A stretch of DNA of 64,000 nt. Origin: Streptomyces sp. NBC_01304 (GTDB lineage Bacteria; Actinomycetota; Actinomycetes; Streptomycetales; Streptomycetaceae). Of this stretch, positions 42,351-49,279 are shown piece by piece. A program made the translations under genes and the position numbers. The notes beneath the pieces are model-generated. The model had not been told where the DNA came from. It searched no databases and was given only the letters and a program-made list of their open reading frames with translations. The DNA lies in contig NZ_CP109055.1 in NCBI RefSeq assembly GCF_035975855.1, positions 2,170,001 through 2,234,000 on the forward strand. The letters run 5' to 3'. The number at the start of each line of letters is the position of its first letter. Positions within the stretch are counted from its first letter, which is position 1.

Positions 42351-43862
42351 ATGCCCCTGCGCCGAACCACCGTCCTGGCCGTGGCACTTGCCGCGGCCGC
42401 CGCGGGTCTGCTGCCCGCCGCCGCATCGGCGCACGGCGCCGCCGGCACGAGCTTCTACGTCGACTGCCGGGGCGGCAACGACACCTCCTCCGGCACATCG
42501 TCGGGCGCCGCCTGGAAGTCCCTCGCCAAGGCGAGCGCCCACACCTACGGCCCCGGCGACCGGCTGCTGCTGCGCCGCGGCACGAGCTGCACCGGCGTAC
42601 TCGCCCCCAAGGGGGCGGGCGCGGCCGGCGCCCCCGTCCGCATCGACGCCTACGGCCGGGGCGCCAAGCCCCACTTGGAGGGCGCGGGCGCACGGGCCAC
42701 CGTCCACCTGGCCGACACCGAACAGTGGGAGATCCGCAATCTGGACCTCTCCAACACCGGCGCCCCGACCACCACGGACCGCCGCGCGGGCCTCCTTGTC
42801 CAGCTCACGGACCACGGCGTCGCCGAGCACTTCGTGGTGGCCGGGGTGGACGTGCACGACGTGAACGGCGCCGACTTCAAGGACCCCGACCCCTCCGGCG
42901 GCATCCTCTTCTCGGTCCTCGGCTCTTCGACGCCGTCCCGCTTCGACGGCGTACGCGTCGAGAACTCGACGGTCCGGCACGTGGACCGCACGGGCATCGG
43001 CACGTCCTCGACCTGGGGCCGCAGGCCCGAACACCCCGAGGGGCCCGGCACCAGCTGGGAGGCGATCACCGGTCTGGTCGTCAAGGGCAACAAGGTGTAC
43101 GACGTGGGCGGCGACGGCATCGTCGTCCAGACCGCGAAGAAGGCCCTGGTCGAGCACAACTACGTCGACGGCTTCAACGAGCGCTCGGCCGGCTACAACG
43201 CCGGTATCTGGGCCTGGAATTCGGACGACGTGCTCTACCAGTACAACGAGGTCACCGGCGGCCACGGCACCCGCGACTCGATGGCCTTCGACTTCGACGG
43301 CGGCAACAACCGCAACGTCTACCGCTACAACTACAGCCACGACAACGAGGGCGGCTTCCTCCTCGTCTGCAACGGCGCGGGCATGAAGACGGACGCCAAC
43401 CGCTTCCACGACAACATCAGCGTGAACGACCGCAACACGATGGATCCGTACGGCGTGATCTCGGTCGTCTGCAACCCGACGACGGACACGCGGATCTACC
43501 GCAACACCATCGTCACCGACCGCGCCGACACCCCTCTGGTGTCCAACAACGGCCAGTCCGGCACGTCGTTCCGCGACAACATCTTCGTCGGTGCGGCGAC
43601 CGGGGGCGGCTCCCCCATCAAGGACACGCTCGGTTCGTACGCGAACAACCTGTACTGGAACACCGACCAGCCGCGCGACACCTCGGGGGTGCGAGCCGAT
43701 CCCCTCCTGCTCTCCGCGCATCCGACGAAGCCCGACGATGTGCGGCTGCGGTCCGGCTCGCCCGCGCGCGGCGCCGGCTCGGTGACGGGCGACACGGGCG
43801 CGTACGACTACTTCGGCAACCGCATCCCGAACCCGCCCGGCATCGGGGCCGATCAGGGCTGA
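42351..43862 (+). CDS. Secreted right-handed beta-helix repeat protein
   Basis: A 503-residue exported protein with a clear signal (MPLRRTTVLAVALAAAAAGLLPAAASAHG). The body has beta-helix turns rich in Asn and Gly: WEIRNLDLSN, FDGVRVENSTVRHVDRTGI, GLVVKGNKVYDVGGDGIVV, VEHNYVDGF, VLYQYNEVTGG, NVYRYNYSHDNEGG, and RIYRNTIV. Early residues FYVDCRGGNDTSSGTSSGAAWKSL are typical of polysaccharide lyase or parallel beta-helix enzymes. The catalytic class is not identifiable. Divergence from the mannoside operon and the operator between them suggest it attacks or binds a related polysaccharide outside the cell. Confidence 0.85.
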   Translation: MPLRRTTVLAVALAAAAAGLLPAAASAHGAAGTSFYVDCRGGNDTSSGTSSGAAWKSLAKASAHTYGPGDRLLLRRGTSCTGVLAPKGAGAAGAPVRIDAYGRGAKPHLEGAGARATVHLADTEQWEIRNLDLSNTGAPTTTDRRAGLLVQLTDHGVAEHFVVAGVDVHDVNGADFKDPDPSGGILFSVLGSSTPSRFDGVRVENSTVRHVDRTGIGTSSTWGRRPEHPEGPGTSWEAITGLVVKGNKVYDVGGDGIVVQTAKKALVEHNYVDGFNERSAGYNAGIWAWNSDDVLYQYNEVTGGHGTRDSMAFDFDGGNNRNVYRYNYSHDNEGGFLLVCNGAGMKTDANRFHDNISVNDRNTMDPYGVISVVCNPTTDTRIYRNTIVTDRADTPLVSNNGQSGTSFRDNIFVGAATGGGSPIKDTLGSYANNLYWNTDQPRDTSGVRADPLLLSAHPTKPDDVRLRSGSPARGAGSVTGDTGAYDYFGNRIPNPPGIGADQG

Positions 43863-44242
43863 TGCGACGACGGGGCCGGCCGCTCCTGCGTGCCGGACAC
43901 GGCGGGCCCCGTGAAGGCCATCGCGCCGACGGCCAGTACGCAGATGCCGAGGGGCGCCACGGTACGGACCACCTTGCGCCTTCGCCCGCCGCGATGGCGG
44001 CCGCGCACCGCCGCCGCGGCGCCCTTCGCGGTGTCCCCTGCGCGGTGCAGGCCGTGCTGGAAGAGAGCTCCTCCGACCGTGGCCGCCAGGCTGAAGACGA
44101 CCGCGCCCGCGACCGTGCCGTACAGGCCGAGGCCGGACGCGATGCCGGCTCCGCTCATGGCGCCGAGCGCCGCGCCCGCGTGTTGCGGGACGCTGCTCCT
44201 TCCCTGGCCGGTGCTGCGCTGAGGTGCATGCTTTGCTCCCAT
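43853..44242 (-). CDS. Small membrane protein of unknown function
   Basis: A 129-residue protein with two hydrophobic segments (YGTVAGAVVFSLAATVGGALF and VAPLGICVLAVGAMAFTG) separated by a basic loop, AAAVRGRHRGGRRRKVVR. The N-terminus is polar with GQGRSSVPQHAG. I do not recognise a family. The C-terminal ten bases overlap the end of the convergent beta-helix gene. ATG 44242 has AAGGAT upstream (GATCACGATGGG is adjacent). Coding bias is consistent with a real gene. Confidence 0.6.
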   Translation of the reverse strand: MGAKHAPQRSTGQGRSSVPQHAGAALGAMSGAGIASGLGLYGTVAGAVVFSLAATVGGALFQHGLHRAGDTAKGAAAAVRGRHRGGRRRKVVRTVAPLGICVLAVGAMAFTGPAVSGTQERPAPSSHQP

Positions 44243-44390
44243 CGTGATCCTTCACACATCGGCGGTACGTCTTCCCGATGCTCGGGGCCATGGAGATAGA
44301 TGGCGTGGCCAACTAGTTCGACGGGGAGTACGGGCCTCTTCATGCACGGTGATACGCCCAGGTCAGCGTCGTGGCGGCCCCGTCGAAAAA

Positions 44391-44521
44391 TTCTCCCCGC
44401 CCCGCCCCTTCCCGTAAGGCTGCCGCCGGCTTCAACCGGACTGCCACTGATGTCCTCAAACGCCGGACGGGCTGATTTATCAGCCCGTCCGGCGTTTGAG
44501 GACTTTCGGGAAGGGGCGGGG
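44391..44521. repeat. Dispersed repeat in inverted pair with a perfect 25-bp stem
   Basis: Arms 44452-44476 and 44479-44503 are perfectly complementary with only TT between them. Both contain the core CCTCAAACGCCGGACGGGCT. The outer flanks CCCCGCCCCTTCCCG and CGGGAAGGGGCGGGG are also inverted. It lies directly after the TetR stop codon and would form a very strong hairpin or cruciform terminator. Confidence 0.9.
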
Positions 44522-44528
44522 TGGGGGA

Positions 44529-45128
44529 TCAAACAGCCGCCAACACCAGCCGAACCCCATGCTCGACCAGCCTCTCCCGCGGCAGCTCAAAAGAACCCCG
44601 CAGCCAGCCGGCGAAGAGATTCGCGAGCCCGCCCACCAGGGCATACGCCGCCATCCTCCGCTCCGCGTCATCCGCGCCATCCGCGTCCCGCGCCAACTGC
44701 CCGTAGATCAAATCGACAAAGGGCGGCATCAGCGCATGGCTCCGCGCCCCGAGCACCGGATCCGCGAACGGCTCGAGCAGCAGCAGCCGCCCCTTGTGCG
44801 GCGAGTCGAGGACCAGCCCGACGAAGGCCTCGACGGCCGCGCGGGCACGGGCCTCGGGGCGCGGCCCGGAGTGGGCGACCGCGTCGGCCAGCACCCGCTG
44901 CGCCTCGCTCGCGACCGCCTCGAAGGCGGCAAGCAGCAGGGCGTCGCGCCCGGCGAAGCTCTCGTAGAAGTACCGGTCCGTCAACTGCGCCCGGCGGCAC
45001 ACGGACCGCACCGTGACAGCGGCACTGCCCTCCTCTCCGGCAATGCGCTGCGCAACGGCCAGCAGGCTCGCGCGGCGCTCCGCCCGACGGTCGGCCAGGG
45101 TGCTGCCGCCCCACGTCCGCTCGCTCAA
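44529..45128 (-). CDS. TetR-family transcriptional regulator
   Basis: A 199-residue TetR regulator. The HTH region reads LADRRAERRASLLAVAQRIAGEEGSAAVTVRSVCRRAQLTDRYFYESFAGRDALLLAAF, with the Y-F-Y-F pattern after helix 3. The C-terminal ligand domain resembles TetR_C members (SPHKGRLLLLEPFADPV). The start is TTG 45128 with GGGGAGG 5 nt upstream; no ATG fits. It diverges from the DUF2236 gene across 111 bp, a common pairing in Streptomyces, so it probably represses that gene. Confidence 0.85.
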   Translation of the reverse strand: MSERTWGGSTLADRRAERRASLLAVAQRIAGEEGSAAVTVRSVCRRAQLTDRYFYESFAGRDALLLAAFEAVASEAQRVLADAVAHSGPRPEARARAAVEAFVGLVLDSPHKGRLLLLEPFADPVLGARSHALMPPFVDLIYGQLARDADGADDAERRMAAYALVGGLANLFAGWLRGSFELPRERLVEHGVRLVLAAV

Positions 45129-45149
45129 CTCGGCCTCCCCGAAGGCATG

Positions 45150-45179
45150 TTGACGCCATCTGTCCGCACATCCTAATCT
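45150..45179 (+). promoter_or_regulatory. Putative promoter of the DUF2236 gene
   Basis: TTGACG (45150-45155), an 18-nt spacer and TAATCT (45174-45179) match a housekeeping promoter in the TetR/DUF2236 intergenic region. The start would be near 45186. Confidence 0.55.
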
Positions 45180-45239
45180 GACGACGCCCGTCCTCACATG
45201 GGCTCGGTCCGCACGCAGACTCCGCACAGGAGGCACACC

Positions 45240-46205
45240 GTGGCAGACGAGACATCGCGCGAAGTGACACCCCCCGACCCCGCACCCCGCGACGCGACCC
45301 CACTCGGCCCCGACTCCCTCACCTGGCGCTGGTTCGGCGACTGGCGGGGCGTGCTGCTCGCGCCCTGGGCCGGGTCCATGCAGAACATGCATCCGGAGCT
45401 CGGCGCGGGCGTCGCCGAGCACTCGCGGTTCTTCGAGGAGCGCTGGGAGCGGCTGTTCCGCTCGCTCTATCCGATCGGCGGGGTCGTGTACGACGGGCCG
45501 CGCGCCGCGCAGACCGCCCGCGAGGTCCGCGGCTACCACGACATGATCAAGGGCGTGGACGAGCGCGGCCGCCCGTACCACGCGCTCAACCCGGACACGT
45601 TCTACTGGGCGCACGCCACGTTCTTCGTCCTGACCATGCACGTGGCCGACTACTTCGGCGGCGGCCTGACGGAGGATCAGCGGCGCCGGCTCTTCGACGA
45701 GCATGTGCGCTGGTACGCGCTGTACGGCGTGAGCATGCGGCCCGTACCGGCGAACTGGGAGGCGTTCCAGGCCTACTGGGACCACATGTGCGCCGACGTA
45801 CTGGAGGACAACAAGCCGGCCCGGGACGTGCTCGACCTCCGCCGCGTCGCCAAGCCCCCGAACCTGCGGCTGCTTCCGGATCCGCTGTGGGCCCTGGCCC
45901 GCGTCCCGATCGCGCGCCTCACCGTGTGGATGACGGTCGGCATGTACCCGCCCGCGGTCCGCGAGCGGCTCGGCCACCGCTGGACCGCGCGCGACGAGCG
46001 CCGGCTGCGCGCCCTCGGCCGGCTGGTCGACCGCGCCTGGCGGCTCGTCCCGCCGAGCCGCCGATTCCACCCGAGGGCCCGCGCGGGCTGGGCCCGCGAG
46101 CGGGGGTCGGCGCCCGCCCACGCGCCGGCCGTGGAGACGCCGGCCCGCAATCTACCGCCGGTGGAGCGGCGCGGGCTGCCGCAGCACTACGTACCGCGGC
46201 GGTGA
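45240..46205 (+). CDS. DUF2236 (MpaB/latex-clearing-like) oxygenase-family protein
   Basis: A 321-residue protein of the MpaB/Lcp-like DUF2236 family. Recognisable pieces are DSLTWRWFGDWRGVLLAPWAGSMQNMHPELGAGVAEHS, YHDMIKGVDERGRPYHALNPDTFYWAHATFFVLTMHVADYFGGGL, and YGVSMRPVPANWEAFQAYWDHM. Members include heme-dependent rubber oxygenases and MpaB; conserved His residues in HALNPDTFYWAHATF could bind heme. Substrate is unknown. GTG 45240 follows AGGAGG with a 6-nt spacer. It is paired with the divergent TetR gene. Confidence 0.86.
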   Translation: MADETSREVTPPDPAPRDATPLGPDSLTWRWFGDWRGVLLAPWAGSMQNMHPELGAGVAEHSRFFEERWERLFRSLYPIGGVVYDGPRAAQTAREVRGYHDMIKGVDERGRPYHALNPDTFYWAHATFFVLTMHVADYFGGGLTEDQRRRLFDEHVRWYALYGVSMRPVPANWEAFQAYWDHMCADVLEDNKPARDVLDLRRVAKPPNLRLLPDPLWALARVPIARLTVWMTVGMYPPAVRERLGHRWTARDERRLRALGRLVDRAWRLVPPSRRFHPRARAGWARERGSAPAHAPAVETPARNLPPVERRGLPQHYVPRR

Positions 46206-46399
46206 ACCGTACGACCATGAGCTGACATGGCGTCAGCTGCGGCGCGTGTCGAACAGATGCTGCCAGAAAGGATGAATGACTGGCGGTTGGATGGCCGCTG
46301 CGGTGATTCGGCCGGTGTGCCGTGGAGGAAGGACTGCCCTGCCACAACCACACCGGAATCCGCCCAGCGGATTCCAAGCCGGACGACGGAGGCGCTGCG

Positions 46400-47548
46400 A
46401 TGACAGCGACGACTGCACAGGCCACCCCGGGCGAACCGACCGCAGAGGCCGACCGGGCCGAACAGAACGCGCGGGCCGCGCGAAGAATCCGCCGGGGAGC
46501 GCGGCTGATCGCCCTGGCGGCGGCAGGCTCGCTGACCCTGGGCGCGGCGGCGTACGAGTCCACGCACGACGACCCCGATCCGACGACCGCGTCCTCCTCG
46601 GCTTCCTCGGCCTCCTCGGCGGAGCTCTCGCCGGGGACGGCCGCGGGCCCCGCGGACGAGAACGCCACGGACGTGAGCGCCACGGCACCGGGGCCGCACC
46701 CCTTCACGGGCCGGCTGACCCACCGGGGCCGGGTCCTCGCCGTGAAGTTCGACAACGCCCGCGGCGCCCGCCCGCACCACGGGCTCGACCAGGCGGACCT
46801 GGTGTACGTCGAGAAGGTCGAGGGCGGCATGAGCCGTCTGATGGGCGTGTACTCCAGCAGCCGCCCGCGCTCGCTCGGTCCGGTGCGCAGTGCCCGCGAG
46901 TCGGACGTGGAGCTGCTCAAGCAGTTCGGGCGCCCCGTGCTCGCCTACTCGGGGGTGCGCAGCTCGCTCGCCAAGTTCCTGCGCAGGTCGCCGATCCACA
47001 TCCGTCCGCACGGCAAGGTCCCGCGCGCGTACTTCCGGGCGAACGACCGCCAGGCGCCGCACAACCTGTTCGTCAAGCCGTGGTCCGTCCTTCGTACGGC
47101 ACCCGCGGCGCCGAAGACGAGCCTGGCCAAGGACATCGGCTTCCGCTTCGGCCCGGCGCCCAGGGGCGGCAAGCGGGCCTGGATGCGGAGCGTGAACTAT
47201 TCGGCGGCCCGCCACTCCTTCCGCTGGTCGCCGAAGTGGAAGAAGTGGATGGTGTCGTTCGACGGGGTGCCGGCCCGGCTCACCTCCGGCAAGCAGATGA
47301 GCGCCCGCACGATCGTCATCCAGAAGGTGCTGATGCGGCCCTCGAAGTACCGCGACGTGAACGGTGCCGTGACGCCGTACATCCACACGGTGGGCCGCGG
47401 CACGGCGACCGTGCTGCGGGACGGCAAGGCGTACGACACGGTGTGGAAGCGGCCTTCGGCGGCCGGCGGCACGACCTTCTCGCTCAAGAACGGCACGCCG
47501 ATGAACTTCGCTCGGGGTCAGGTGTGGATCGTCTTCGCGGACCGCTGA
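46400..47548 (+). CDS. DUF3048-domain membrane-anchored protein, paralogue 2
   Basis: A 382-residue protein with one N-terminal membrane segment (ARLIALAAAGSLTLGAAAYE) after a basic stretch, followed by a Ser/Asp-rich linker (SSSASSASSAELSPG). The DUF3048 part (about 130-382) parallels paralogue 1: VLAVKFDNARGARPHHGLDQADLVYVEKVEGGMSRLMGVY, GPVRSARESDVELL, VGRGTATVLRDG, and FARGQVWIVFADR. It is anchored by a transmembrane helix rather than a lipobox. ATG 46400 lies 7 nt after GGAGG. Function is unknown. An array of heptamers each bearing TGA follows the gene, the first of which is its stop codon. Confidence 0.86.
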   Translation: MTATTAQATPGEPTAEADRAEQNARAARRIRRGARLIALAAAGSLTLGAAAYESTHDDPDPTTASSSASSASSAELSPGTAAGPADENATDVSATAPGPHPFTGRLTHRGRVLAVKFDNARGARPHHGLDQADLVYVEKVEGGMSRLMGVYSSSRPRSLGPVRSARESDVELLKQFGRPVLAYSGVRSSLAKFLRRSPIHIRPHGKVPRAYFRANDRQAPHNLFVKPWSVLRTAPAAPKTSLAKDIGFRFGPAPRGGKRAWMRSVNYSAARHSFRWSPKWKKWMVSFDGVPARLTSGKQMSARTIVIQKVLMRPSKYRDVNGAVTPYIHTVGRGTATVLRDGKAYDTVWKRPSAAGGTTFSLKNGTPMNFARGQVWIVFADR

Positions 47549-47627
47549 CCGATGACCGATGACCGATGACCGCTGAGCACTGAGCACTGAGCGCCCTCAC
47601 CGACCATTGATCGTTGATCGTTGATCG
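47546..47627. repeat. Heptanucleotide array with TGA in every unit
   Basis: Seven abutting 7-mers from 47546 to 47594 all start TGA: TGACCGA three times, TGACCGC, TGAGCAC twice and TGAGCGC. The first TGA is the DUF3048 stop codon. After 12 nt, TTGATCG occurs three times (47607-47627). Because seven is not a multiple of three, stops fall in all three forward frames. Confidence 0.9.
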
Positions 47628-47638
47628 GCCCTAGTGTT

Positions 47639-47669
47639 GGCTCCCGGACGGACCTTCTGCCCGGGAGCC
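47639..47669 (+). promoter_or_regulatory. Hairpin covering the ribosome site of the amidohydrolase gene
   Basis: GGCTCCCGG (47639-47647) and CCGGGAGCC (47661-47669) form a perfect 9-bp stem with a 13-nt loop. The right arm contains the GGGAG ribosome site for ATG 47675. In mRNA this would occlude initiation. Confidence 0.65.
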
Positions 47670-47674
47670 TCTTC

Positions 47675-48478
47675 ATGCCCATGGACCCTTTCACGCTGCT
47701 GCCAGGAGCCGCGCACTCCCCCGTGCTGCTGCACGTGCCGCACGGCGCGCGGGCCGTGCCGTCGGCGGTGCGCCGGGGCATCGTGCTCGAAGACGCCTCG
47801 CTTGAAGGCGAGTTGGACCACATCACCGACGCCCACACGGACTCCGTCGCGGCGCTCGCCGCGGCCGCGGCGCGGACCGCACCCTGGCAGTTCGTCAACC
47901 GGCTGTCCCGCCTGGTGGTCGACCCCGAGCGCTTCCCCGACGAGCGCGAGGAGATGCGGGCGGTCGGCATGGGCGCGGTCTACACCCGCACCACACATCG
48001 CGCGCGACTGCGCCCGCAGGGTCCGGACGGCGAGGCGCCGGACGCCGCCGCGCTGATCGAGACGTACTTCCATCCGTACGCCGAGGCCATGACGTCCGCC
48101 GTCCAGGAGCGGCTGGCCGCCGCCGGCCGTGCGGTGGTGATCGACGTCCATTCGTATCCGTCCGCGCCGCTGCCATACGAACTGCACGGCGACGGGCCAC
48201 GGCCGCCCGTCTGCCTGGGTGTGGATTCCTTCCACACGCCGCCCGCGCTGCTCGCCCGCGCCGAGGCGGCGTTCGCCCGGTTCAGGGGCACGGCGGTCAA
48301 CACGCCCTTCGCGGGGACGTATGTGCCGTTGAAGTTCTACGGCCGGGAGCCGGGCGTCGAGGCGCTGATGATCGAGATCCGGCGCGATGTGTACATGAGC
48401 GAGCCCGGCGGTCCGGCGGGTCCGGGCCTCGACGAACTCGCGCTCGCACTCGCGGAGTTGGTCGACTCGGTGGCGTAA
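47675..48478 (+). CDS. N-formylglutamate amidohydrolase-family protein
   Basis: A 267-residue protein of the HutG-2/N-formylglutamate amidohydrolase family (zinc peptidase-like fold). Landmarks are VLLHVPHGARAVP, ELDHITDAHTDSVA, VNRLSRLVVDPERF, VVIDVHSYPS (metal ligand region) and VNTPFAGTYVP. The canonical enzyme hydrolyses N-formyl-glutamate to formate and glutamate in histidine degradation, but no hut genes are nearby. Substrate therefore remains open. ATG 47675 with GGGAG 7 nt upstream is preferred to ATG 47681. The ribosome site sits inside a perfect hairpin. Confidence 0.85.
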   Translation: MPMDPFTLLPGAAHSPVLLHVPHGARAVPSAVRRGIVLEDASLEGELDHITDAHTDSVAALAAAAARTAPWQFVNRLSRLVVDPERFPDEREEMRAVGMGAVYTRTTHRARLRPQGPDGEAPDAAALIETYFHPYAEAMTSAVQERLAAAGRAVVIDVHSYPSAPLPYELHGDGPRPPVCLGVDSFHTPPALLARAEAAFARFRGTAVNTPFAGTYVPLKFYGREPGVEALMIEIRRDVYMSEPGGPAGPGLDELALALAELVDSVA

Positions 48479-48508
48479 TCAGCCTGCGCCCTCCGGCGGT
48501 TCACGCGG

Positions 48509-49279
48509 TCACGACGACTCCTTGACCACGCTCCAGCCGCCGTCCACCACCAGACTCGTACCGGTGATGTACGCGGCCTCGTCGGCGGCCAGGAACGCCA
48601 CGGCCGCGGCGACCTCCTCGGGCCGCCCGAAGCGGCGCGCGGCCGTGCCTGCGATGCTGGCCGCGCGGTCCTCGTCCGCGACGCGGTCCCAGGCGGCGGT
48701 GAGGACGGGGCCCGGCAGGACGGCGTTGACCCGCACCTCGGGCCCGTACTCGACGGCGAGCTGCCCGCACAGGGAGAGCAGCGCGCCCTTGGCGGCGGCG
48801 TAGCCGGGGTGGCCCGGGATTCCCTTGTGGGCGTGGACGGACGAGACCAGGACGACCGCGCCGCACTCGGCGACCAGGTCGGCGTGTGCCGCCTTGAAGC
48901 CGAGGAAGGCGCCGGTGAGGTTGACCGCGAGCTGCCGGTCCCAGGAGGCCAGCGGCAGCTCGTGGGCGGGCGCGACCTGGACGGTGAAGGCGTTGGAGAC
49001 CAGGACGCCGACCGGCCCGAAGGTGTGCGCGGCGGCCAACACCCGCTCCCAGTCGGCGGGTTCGGCGACGTCCGCGCGCACGAACTCGGCGCGGCCGCCG
49101 CGCTCCCGGATGCCCGCCGCGCCCTTCTCGCCCCGCTCGGCGGCGACATCGGCGAGGACGACGGCGGCACCCTCCTCGGCCAGGCGCGCGGCCGTGGCGG
49201 CGCCGATGCCCGACGCGGCACCGGTGACGACGGCCACGCGGCCGGCGAAGCGGGACCCCTGGTTCACGGCGCCCGTCAC
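48509..49279 (-). CDS. SDR-family oxidoreductase
   Basis: A 256-residue classical short-chain dehydrogenase. It has VVTGAASGIGAATA (NAD(P)-binding TGxxxGxG), VSNAF at the NNAG position, catalytic Ser in VLVSSVHAH, YAAAKGAL (YxxxK), and LVVDGGWSVV at the end. The NNAG motif is altered to SNAF. GTG 49279 overlaps the cytochrome b stop codon by 4 nt, so the two are translated together. Substrate unknown; the acidic residue after the second strand (LADVAAE) favours NAD. Confidence 0.9.
   Translation of the reverse strand: MTGAVNQGSRFAGRVAVVTGAASGIGAATAARLAEEGAAVVLADVAAERGEKGAAGIRERGGRAEFVRADVAEPADWERVLAAAHTFGPVGVLVSNAFTVQVAPAHELPLASWDRQLAVNLTGAFLGFKAAHADLVAECGAVVLVSSVHAHKGIPGHPGYAAAKGALLSLCGQLAVEYGPEVRVNAVLPGPVLTAAWDRVADEDRAASIAGTAARRFGRPEEVAAAVAFLAADEAAYITGTSLVVDGGWSVVKESS

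Noticed and set aside
44243..44390. Possible small gene between the membrane-protein start and the inverted repeat.
   Set aside because: Reading frames here lack third-position G/C bias and ribosome sites; it is probably the promoter of the membrane-protein gene.
46206..46399. Possible small gene between the DUF2236 and DUF3048 genes.
   Set aside because: No frame has a start, ribosome site and coding bias together; it is taken as promoter and leader DNA.
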